Shown in pieces: positions 55,895 to 64,000 of a stretch of 64,000 nt of DNA. This DNA is from Imbricaverruca yamaguchii. Its lineage: Eukaryota > Arthropoda > Thecostraca > Neoverrucidae. The stretch covers positions 495,001 through 559,000 of the forward strand of contig JAOTOL010001457.1 of NCBI GenBank assembly GCA_034440575.1, read 5' to 3'. A program made the position numbers and the translations under genes. Position 1 is the first letter of the stretch. Every line of letters starts with the position of its first letter. Under the pieces are notes generated by a model, which saw only the letters and a program-made list of their open reading frames with translations, was not told the origin of the DNA and did no database searches.

Positions 55895-57812
55895 CATGGA
55901 CCGTCTCAGTAACCGCTGGCTCGATCTTCATGAAACCTACACCAAACGATCGCCAGTGTGCCAGAGGCGTGCGGTTTGGACTTTCGTGACCTTGGGTCAG
56001 GTCAAAGGTCACCAAATTGAAGAAAAACCTAATTTTGTAATTATTGACATGGCTCATCTCGGCAACCGCTGGTTCGATCTTAATGAAACCTTCACCAAAC
56101 GAACGGCCGTATGCCGGAGGCGTGCGGTTTTGACTTTCGTGACCTTGGGTCAGGTCAAAGGTCACGAAATCGCAGAAAAACACAATTTTAGGCTAACCGA
56201 CATGACCGATCTCGGTAACCGCTGGGTCGATTCCAATGAAACATTCACCAAACGAACGGCCGTGTGCCGGAAGCGTGCGGATTGGACTTTCGTAACCTTG
56301 GGTCAGGTCAAAGGTCACGAAATCGCAGAAAAACACAATTTTAGGCTCACCGACATGACCGATCTCGGTAACCGCTGGGTCGATTCCAATGAAACTTTCA
56401 CCAAACGAACGGCCGTATGCCGGAGGCGTGCGGTTTGGACTTTCGTGACCTTGGGTCAGGTCAAAGGTCACGAAATCGCAGAAAAATACAATTTTAGGCT
56501 CACCGACATGGCCGATCTCGGTAACCGCTGGGTCGATTCCAATGAAACCTTCACCAAGCGAACGGCCGTATGCCGAAAGCGTGCGGTTTGGACTTTCGTG
56601 ACCTTGGGTCAGGTCAAAGGTCACAAGATCGCAGAAAAACCATAGTTTTAGGCTCACCGACATGGCCGATCTCGGTACTCGCTGGGTCGATCCAAATACA
56701 ACCTTCACCAAACGAACGGCCGTGTGCCGCAAGCGTGCGGTTTGGACTTTCGTGACCTTGGGTCATGTCAAAGGTCACAAGATCGCAGAAAAACCATAGT
56801 TTTAGGCTCACCGACATGACCGATCTCGGTAACCGCTGGGTCGATTCCAATGAAACCTTCACCAAGCGAACGGCCGTATGCCGAAAGCGTGCGGTTTGGA
56901 CTTTCGTGACCTTGGGTCAGGTCAAAGGTCACGAGATCGCAGAAAAACCATAGTTTTAGGCTCACCGACATGGCCGATCTCGGTACCCGCTGGGTCGATT
57001 CCAATGAAACCTTCACCAAGCGAACGGCCGTATTCCGGAGGCGTGCGGTTTGGACTTTCGTGACCTTGGGTCAGGTCAAAGGTCACGAGATCGCAGAAAA
57101 ACACAATTTTATGTTCACCGACATGACCGATCTCGGTAACCGCTAGGTAGATTTCAATGAAACCTTCACCAAACGAACGGCCGTATGCCGCAGGCGTGTG
57201 GTTTGGACTTTCGTGATCTTGGGTCATGTCAAAGGTCACAAGATCGCAGAAAAACCATAGTTTTAGGCTCACCGACATGACCGATCTCGGTAACCGCTGG
57301 GTCGATTCCAATGAAACCTTCACCAAGCGAACGGCCGTATGCCGGAAGCATGCGGTTTGGACTTTCGTGACCTTGGGTCAGGTCAAAGGTCACGAGATCG
57401 CAGAAAAACACAATTTTAGGCTCACCGACATGACCGATCTCGGTAAGCGCTGGGTCGATCCCAATGAAACCTTCACCAAACGAACGGCCGTGTGCCGGAG
57501 GCGTGCGGTTTGGACTTTCGTGACCTTGGGTCAGGTCAAAGGTCACGAAATCGAAGAAAACCCATAGTTTTAGGCTCACCGACATGGCCGATCTCGGTAA
57601 CCGCTGGGTCGATTCCAATGAAACCTTCACCAAGCGAACGGCCGTATGCCGGAAGCGTGCGGTTTGGACTTTCGTGACCTTGGGTCAGGTCAAAGGTCAC
57701 GAGATCGCAGAAAAACCATAGTTTTAGGCTCATCGACATGGCCGATCTCGGTAACCGCTGGGTCGATTCCAATGAAACCTTCACCAAACGATCGGCCCTG
57801 TGTCAGATTTGA
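55895..57812 (+). repeat. 153/154-bp tandem repeat, about 12.5 units (FB-2 left arm)
   Basis: Each unit runs from GCCGATCTCGGTAACCGCTG through AATGAAACCTTCACCAAACG, GTGCGGTTTGGACTTTCGTG and ACCTTGGGTCAGGTCAAAGG to CTCACCGACATG. The first five units are 153 bp and keep one frame open (55896-56645, 51 residues per unit). Later units with an extra base (CCATAGTTTTAGG) break it. The open frame is a by-product of unit length. Confidence 0.95.
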
Positions 57813-60039
57813 ATAATAATTTTTGGCTTCTATAATGATTTCAATGTTATTCACTTCCTATCTTATTTACAGCACTCACGAGGAACTAACGAATATTTAT
57901 TTATATGACGTCAGTAATGATACAATCAACACTTGTTTTGTTAGCAAGTGACTTCAATGAACGTTCCATTTCAACAACCTTGGATAGTTCTCTTGGCCCA
58001 TGTGGTTTGCGGAGTTGCTGCTTGTGTTAGTATGAGGCTGATTTTCGTCCTTTTCCGGATCTTTAATGGATGTATATCTGAATGGAATGTTATTTAGCGG
58101 TAGGAGTTAACCAATTCCGAATAAAGTACAATGTTTACTTATAATTCTTCAAAATTTAATCACTACATTTTCGGAGTGCGCATGTGATGAACATTGCAAT
58201 TACTATTGTAGGTAGTTGTGTTAAGTAATTTTAGCTGTGATTTTCGTTTGGTATATGTCAGTTTAATGGTAAATTGTAATGTCTTACCTTTAGTCTGTGC
58301 ATCAAGTTGGTTTAAGCTTTGTGCACACAACTCGTATCATGTAATATGGTCTTGCTCAGCAGAATATCGTAGTTTAATTAGCGATTGGATGAACTTTTGT
58401 GTGCAGTGTGAAAAAGCTAATTTTGTGTTGAGCTTTCATTTTGTACAAAAAAATAATGTCGGTTAAATGAATACTGCATCCTAAGTTCAAAGGAAACTGT
58501 CTACCAACATTCTACACACATACCAATATCCATCTAGCCCTATAGACTTGATAACTTATAACATGTGTGGATCGAACTCCCAATCAATACATTTCACCCA
58601 TCCATGCCTGCTTAAAGGTCCTGCAGAGTGTACACCTACAGGCATAAGTCACATCCTCCTCCATCAGTAATTGATACCCAAAATCGAAATTCTTGGCCAA
58701 TAATAATTGTACACCCCATTGTTATATTGTTTTATTTTGTTGTTGTACGGACGAGTTGAAGGAATACAATATTATGGAAACAAGTCAGAAGAATACAAGC
58801 TAAAATAACGCAAGTCCAAAGAATAATACATCTATGAAAAGCAATTTGAAATAATACATAGTGAAAGAATACAGGTTAATATCATGCAAGTTTGAAGAAT
58901 ACAAGTTGAAGGAGTACAACCTGAAATATTACCACTTGCCGCGAGGTGATGAGAATACCGAAGAAGTCTGACGACCTGGCGACCCACAGCTGTTGTCGAT
59001 CCATCGCCAGGTTTTGTGACCTGACCCGGAGTTATCACGGCTGTCAACGCGACGTTGGACAGCCGCCGTCACTACTAATCTTCTGCCGGCTTGCCGATAC
59101 CTCAACGAGAAAACCGCGAGCCCAAGTTACCTGAACTCCTTTAACAAAATCCGTTCCGATTTTGACCACCAATTGGGCTGCATCATCAAGTCATACAATA
59201 TCGCCGTACGATTTCTGTTTGTTATGTGTGCTAATCGACGAATAGATAGAATAGAATAGAGAAACAAACTGAATGAGTTGTGGAGAAACAAAGCGCAGTT
59301 GTGGTGGTTAACATGGATATATAACGAGGCTATGATGGCCCGAATTAAATAACAAATGGGAAACGTTGAAATAAATGTTCATGCACTCAACGCATGTGAA
59401 CCTGAAGTCCTTTGTGACACTATGTTGTTTGTTGGTGTCGTGCGTGTGTCGCATGTGTGTACGCGGACAGTGCTTTATGGTTATAGCACCACGGATGTGC
59501 GACCCACTCAGATCTGTTCGGCCCGGCAAAGCCAGTTGCTTGAGAGCAAGGCCATAGACAACAGCGTGTCTAGCCATGCCGCGTATAGCGAATACAGATA
59601 CCGTGATCGTGCAGTGCATTGGTAACGGACAGCGAGGCTCGAGTGTACACCACCACGGTTGGTGGAATGTATATGGCAGTCAAAATCGTTTTCCATTTAC
59701 CTGGCCATCACGTCCTCATCCACTTAACGATCTCTGTTCCCCAGAACCCAGGACAGCCATCGACCCCCGCCCCTTTCGCTTGGTGAAGACGAGCTGACAT
59801 CCGATCGGCAGGTCAGCGCGTGTCTGACAGGATCATCAAGCTGGATGAGTCGGTCCAGCTCACTTCATCACGCGCCACAGACAGTTCATGATAGCAAACA
59901 GGTGCCTGAGTATCATGGCTGGACAAGTATCTGACAGGTGGACTGGTCAACCAACTCTTGGACGTCCTGCATAAGAGGACGAAGAAGTCACCTGGTGATG
60001 GCGCGAGAGTCACCCCGCCCGGAGAAGACACTTCACAAT
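57813..60039. other. FB-2 centre, non-coding
   Basis: No gene recognised. At 58740-58930 there is a degenerate minisatellite of about 20-bp units (GTTGAAGGAATACAA, GTTTGAAGAATACAA, GTGAAAGAATACAGG). Confidence 0.5.
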
Positions 60040-60317
60040 GCGTGTTGTGATGGATTCAAGATTCATTTCTGTCGACGTAGGCGTAGCTGCCCGGACATGG
60101 CGTTGAGTTTGTATGGGCAAAATGTACCTACAACAGTGTCTCGTTTCCTTGGTGTGCAGCTTGACCATCATCTAACATACAGAGATCATGTCAAAACACT
60201 CAGAGACAAATGTTTTAAAGCAATTGCAATACTGAAGTATGTGGCTCGTACGTCATACGGTGCTGATAGAAAGACACTACACCTGTTGTATTGTAGTCTG
60301 ATCCGCTCGAAGTTGAC
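60040..60317 (+). pseudogene. Non-LTR RT thumb fragment interrupted by the mariner element
   Basis: The frame reads HFCRRRRSCPDMALSLYGQN, VPTTVSRFLGVQLDHHLTYR, DHVKTLRDKCFKAIAILKYV and DRKTLHLLYCSLIRSKLTT. FLGVQLD..LTYRDH is the thumb motif after the RT palm in I/Jockey-type elements. The palm is not found upstream, and the mariner inverted repeat begins immediately after. No continuation is visible beyond the mariner, so the 3' side was lost with it. Confidence 0.75.
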
Positions 60318-60319
60318 TA

Positions 60320-61682
60320 CAGGGTGCGCGGAAAGTCCTGGCGCTTTTCTGGTATGCTTGCCAGCGCGCGTTGTGATTGGTGGCCAGTCTGTCAATGGCC
60401 GCAGGCGTGACCCTCGCCGACCCGGTCAGCCGGGGGGCGTGCAAATATGACCTTCGAATCGCGTTCAGTCATGGATAAACAGACGAAGCGGCACCTTGTC
60501 TGGGCGCGAATGATCAACCCTGGTCGATGCGCCCTAAAGCCCAAATAACTAACGGCACCTTGTCGCTGGCTGCCTGCGCGCGGCGGCCGGGTTCGGCTTA
60601 ACCGAGGCGCAAGTTGCGGAACGATGCAGCGTTTCTCGGCGAACGGTTCAGCGGATAAAGGCGAAGATCCGATCTGTGGAGTCCTTAGAAGATGCCCCCA
60701 GGTCAGGTCGGCCGCGGTCGCTCAGAACTCCCGAGAACGTGGCCGCCGTGTCAGAAGCAATCGAAGAAAATCCGCGGCAGTCAATCAGAAAACTGGCGAA
60801 GAAGTTCAGCTTTCCCGAGACATCAATGCGGGAATTGATCCACCAAGACTTGAACATGGAGTCCAGAGTGCTCCATAACAGGCCGCGTTTAACCGAGGCC
60901 ACGCGTCTCCGCCGTCTGGAGAAGAGCAAGCTGCTGCTCAACTTCTTGAAGAGCTCGGTGACCACCGGCTTCGTTCGGAACTTCTCAGATGAGAAGCTCT
61001 TCCACGTCGACGCCCAGCTGAACCGGAGGAACTCCCGCTACCTGTCCGACCAACCTGTTGACGAAGTGGACCCCCGGATTCGGTTCAACCCCGTGAAGAA
61101 ACACCCGCAGAAGGTGATGGTCCTGGGTGTCGTCGGGTCCGACGGGCAGAAATGCCCCATCATCTTCATCGACGCCAACGAGAAAATCAACAGGCAGGTC
61201 TACGAGGGGCTCCTGGACACGCACGTCATCCCCTGGGTCAAGGCGACCTACCCGGAGGGCAATTTTGTCTTCCAACAGGACGGAGCGCCCGCCCACAACG
61301 CCACCGCCATCCAAGCCAAGCTGACAGAGGAGCTCGGCGGGCCAGATCACTTCTGGCGGAAGGAGATGTGGCCGCCTCAGTCGCCCAACCTCAACCCGCT
61401 CGATTACAGCGTGTGGAGCGTTCTGCAGGATGAGGTCCAGGCCACTTCTCATCCCAACCTGGAGTCGCTCAAGGCTCGCATCGTTGCGGCGTGGGAGGCG
61501 CTGGAGGCGGCCTACATCATCAGGACCTGCAAGGGCTTCCGCTCTCGCGTCGAGGCCGTCATCGCCGCCGAGGGCGGTTACATCGAGTGAGCGGTTGGTG
61601 AAAGGATGTGGCTTGTTGTTCCCAGTCACTGTTACGACCTGTTGTTGAATATATATGAGCCAGTTGCATTTGTTTGCGAAAA
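60320..61682 (+). mobile_element. Mariner/Tc1-type transposon, 3' inverted repeat not found
   Basis: The left end follows a TA dinucleotide (60318-60319) with CAGGGTGCGCGGAAAGTCCT, typical of Tc1/mariner ends. A near-complete transposase gene follows. After the stop codon (61590) about 90 bp remain before FB-2 repeat sequence begins; I find no inverse of the left end. The element is clearly more GC-rich than its surroundings and less decayed, which suggests a comparatively recent arrival. Confidence 0.82.
60471..61590 (+). pseudogene. Mariner-type transposase, one small insertion in the N-terminus
   Basis: The frame from 60565 to the stop is open (304 codons from 60676). An N-terminal helix-turn-helix (LTEAQVAERCSVSRRTVQRI) and the GRPR linker (APRSGRPRS) precede a second helix-turn-helix (QSIRKLAKKFSFPETSMREL). 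The catalytic triad sits in FHVDAQLNRRN, VFQQDGAPAHN and NLNPLDYSVW, with 40 residues between the last two aspartates. ATG at 60471 would start it, but 60501-60564 is a 64-bp addition bounded by the 12-bp direct repeat CGGCACCTTGTC; without it the frame gives about 351 residues, normal for the family. The catalytic domain is uninterrupted. Confidence 0.88.
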
Positions 61683-62750
61683 TGTTGAAGGTTGGTGAAG
61701 GTTTCATTGAAATCGACCCAGCGGTTACCGAGATCGGTCATGTCGGTGAGCGTAAAATGGGTTTTCTGCGATTTCGTGACCTTTGACCTGACCCAGGATC
61801 TCGAAGATGCAACGGCCGTTCGTTGGTGAAGGTTTCTTGGAACACCACGGTTACCGAGATCGGCAGAAAAAAACATTTTTCGTTTAGGTCACGAAAGTCC
61901 AAACCGCACGCCTCCGGCATACGGCCGTTCGCATGGTGAAGGTTTCATTGGAATCGACCCAGTGGTTACCGAGATCGGCCATGTCGGTGATCCTAAATAT
62001 ATGGTTTTTCTGCGATTTCGTGACCTTTGACCTGACCCAGGATCACGAAAGTCCAAACCGCACGCCTCCGGCGTACGGCCGTTCGTTTGGTGAAGGTTTC
62101 ATTGGAATCTACCCAGCGGTTACCGAGATCGGCCATGTCGGTGAGCAAAACTATGGTTTTTTGCGTTGACCTTGACCTGAAAGGGAAAGACGGCCGTCGT
62201 TTGTGTTTCATTGTGACCCAGCGGTTACCGAGATCGGCCATGTCGGTGAGCCTAAAACTATGGTTTTTCTGCGATCTCGTGACCTTTGACCTGACCCAAG
62301 GTCACGAAAGTCCAAACCGCACGCCTCCGGCATACGGCCGTTCGTTTGGTGAAAGTTTCATTGGAATCGACCCAGCGGTTACCGAGATCGGTCATGTCGG
62401 TTAGCCTAAAATTGTGTTTTTCTGCGATTTCGTGACCTTTGACCTGACCCAAGGTCACGAAAGTCAAAACCGCACGCCTCCGGCATACGGCCGTTCGTTT
62501 GGTGAAGGTTTCATTAAGATCGAACCAGCGGTTGCCGAGATCAGCCATGTCAATAATTCCAAAATTATGTTTTTCTTCAATTTGGTGACCTTTGACCTGA
62601 TCTAAGGTCACGAAAGTCCAAACCGCACGCCCCTGGCACACTGGCGATCGTTTGGTGTAGGTTTCATGAAGATCGAGCCAGCGGTTGTTGAGACGGTCCA
62701 TGTCGGCGAGATGGTGTCGGTCAAACCGTGTCGGTGAGATGGTGTCTGTT
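61683..62750 (-). repeat. 153/154-bp tandem repeat, about 6-7 units (FB-2 right arm)
   Basis: The inverted counterpart of 55895-57812. Units near 61800-61920 and 62160-62220 are deleted or rearranged, so this arm is shorter than the left (about 1.1 versus 1.9 kb). Confidence 0.93.
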
Positions 62751-63180
62751 TTTTAGTCCTTCCCTCTTGGGAGTCATCTTGCTCCAATAAAAATGCATGT
62801 TTTAGCCAGAATCTTCGATTTGAACTCTAATAGGCAAATATGGAAAATTTATAAGCATTTAGAAACAAAAAAATATATCGGACCTTTCGTTGCATCCCTA
62901 AAGATAAGCAAACGCTGAAAGTTTCATTAAAATATCTGCGTCCGTTAAAGCGTGACGGCTGGTTGAACTTTTTTGGAGGTGACCTCACTTGATTTAGATT
63001 ACGTCGTTGACCCTAGATGACCTGACTTCACAATTTTGACACAACCTGCCAAATTGATGTAGAAAAAGGTATGCTAAATTTCGGCGCGCAGCCCCTCGCC
63101 GTTCGTACACCATCCGCTAAAAGCCTGAGGGGGCGGTTGAAGACCACCTCCCCCCTCCCCTCCGGTACGGCGTGGGTTGA

Positions 63181-63652
63181 GGTATCCACAAAACAAGTTT
63201 TACACATTTTACCTCCATGAAGCAAGCATATAGGTTTTGGTTCATCTTGGTTATATTAGGTGTGGTTTGGGTTTTCTTTTTAGTTGAAGAAAAAGTTAAT
63301 AGAAACTTTTTTTAATGTATTTTTCCCGATAAATACATATTCTGCAAGAACAGATTTGGTTTGGCTAGGTTTTGATCAATTTCTTACTTACTTTTTAAGA
63401 TTAAAAATAAATCCTTTAAACAAGTTCTGACATGGAAGGTTAGGTAGTAAATTCATGCTTGAAGGCGTTTTATGAGTCCTTGAAATATACCCTTCCAACG
63501 CATTGTTTATGAAGGTGACTGACACCGATTAGGAACACTTATTTTCTGTGCAATTGTTTGCTTTTCAGTTTGTGGGCAAAGTAACACCAAAAAGATGCCT
63601 TGAGTTTGATCACAAGCAATGTTTAAAAAATAAACTCAAAATGCAACAGAAC
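63181..63652. repeat. AT-rich TTAGG-string repeat
   Basis: Related to 44740-46784. TTATTTTCTGTGCAATTGTT, CTTTTCAGTTTGTGGGCAAA and the inverse of CATGGAGGTAAAATG are shared. It forms the loop between the outer inverted-repeat arms. Confidence 0.65.
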
Positions 63653-63960
63653 TTAACACGGGCCTTGGAGGGTCTTAAAAAATTGCTTGCACAGGAGGGG
63701 GTGGGTTCCGCCCCCTAAGATCTCGGCTCCTATTAAGCTGGGGAAACAAATTTCGTAGGATGGATGGATGCGGTAGTAATCTCCATTGTATGCAAATGTC
63801 ATGACCTTAGGTCAATATTTTTCGGGTCAAATGAGGTGAAAAAGCAAAAAAAAAATGATGGTATTGCGTGGATTGGCTTGTCATTGTTATGGATCGCTGT
63901 AATTGTGTTCAAATGCTCCAAAATGGACACCAATGATATTTTGGCAGTGGTTTCCACATG
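63653..63960 (-). repeat. Right arm of outer inverted repeat (FB-3)
   Basis: The inverse of 55070-55371. It begins with an intact TTAA followed by CACGGGCC, so it shows the target of PB copy 3 before insertion. The arm may continue past the window end. Confidence 0.78.
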
Positions 63961-64000
63961 CGATAGGATGAGCGATAAACGATAAACGATAATTATCGCT

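Larger units (their letters stand above)
55831..62765. mobile_element. FB-2: 6.9-kb foldback element with 153/154-bp repeats
   Basis: The ends are inverted copies: AGGGAAGGGACTAAAAAACA at the left, and its inverse with one base fewer at the right, then GACACCATCTC. The flanks CTTGGA (55825-55830) and CTTGGG (62766-62771) look like a 6-bp target duplication within PB copy 3. Arms consist mostly of the tandem repeat (55895-57812, and inverted 61683-62750). The centre holds non-coding DNA, an RT fragment and a mariner element. No transposase clearly of its own. Confidence 0.8.
55372..63176 (+). mobile_element. PB copy 3, split by FB-2
   Basis: The left end is TTAA then CCCCGCCCCGTTTCTCCGG; the right end is GGCGTGGG then TTGA (one change from TTAA). 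Only 55372-55830 and about 62766-63176 are PB sequence, aligning with copy 2 on either side of ..CGTTSTTGGAAGT. The remainder is the FB-2 insertion. Confidence 0.8.

Noticed and set aside
55896..56645. Host gene encoding a 51-residue repeat protein
   Set aside because: The frame lies in an array with an inverted partner and is lost as soon as units are 154 bp. No start context, intron or conserved domain is visible.
60985..61707. 240-codon minus-strand frame opposite the transposase
   Set aside because: It is the GC-rich complement of a real transposase with clear catalytic motifs on the plus strand.

Overview
This is eukaryotic, non-coding-rich DNA, almost certainly from an invertebrate and most likely an arthropod. 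The basis is the I/Jockey-type and CR1/L2-type non-LTR retrotransposons, scattered CCTAACC/TTAGG-like strings, mariner, hAT-like and TTAA-inserting elements, long microsatellites, and no recognisable host gene or intact functional RNA gene. Everything I can name is mobile DNA, nearly all of it broken. All names such as NLR-A, LTR-1 or PB are local labels.

Layout. 1-1.8 kb: non-coding with short tandem repeats. 1.8-6.4 kb: a TTAA-flanked non-autonomous DNA transposon (PB copy 1) split by a CR1/L2-like retrotransposon (NLR-A) whose 5' half is inverted, the twin-priming arrangement. 8.8-18.4 kb: a three-level nest. A CR1-like RT gene (NLR-K) is split by an internally deleted LTR retrotransposon (LTR-1: LTRs, polypurine tract, tRNA-Leu primer site, integrase tail), and its 5' LTR is split by a 5.7-kb I/Jockey-type element (NLR-B) with a 10-bp target duplication. 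20.4-33.8 kb: four copies of one gag-EN-RT-RNase H family (NLR-C). Two of them form an inverted duplication, one arm carrying PB copy 2 and the other a hAT-like insertion. Copies are separated by a 16-bp GTAC-containing minisatellite, which also fills 34.2-35.1 kb.

35.3-48.6 kb: NLR-E copy 1, carrying a tRNA-derived SINE and a LINE insertion (NLR-G) that itself contains a CR1-like element (NLR-F). The SINE and NLR-G share their 3' end and AACC tail. A 356-bp CT tract lies inside the endonuclease. AT-rich repeats at 42.2-47.5 kb (a direct repeat, a foldback, a degenerate satellite) replace the RT, and RNase H resumes at 47.6 kb. 49.1-52.2 kb: NLR-E copy 2.

52.7-64 kb is dominated by palindromes: a 1.5-kb foldback (FB-1), then an outer inverted repeat (55.1 and 63.7 kb) whose left arm contains PB copy 3, which contains a 6.9-kb foldback (FB-2) with arms of 153/154-bp repeats, which contains an RT fragment interrupted by a mariner-type transposon. 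That transposase is the best-preserved gene in the window.

The elements do not form a pathway. They form a readable insertion history, because copies of the same family in the window provide empty sites for each other. All comparisons were made by eye.
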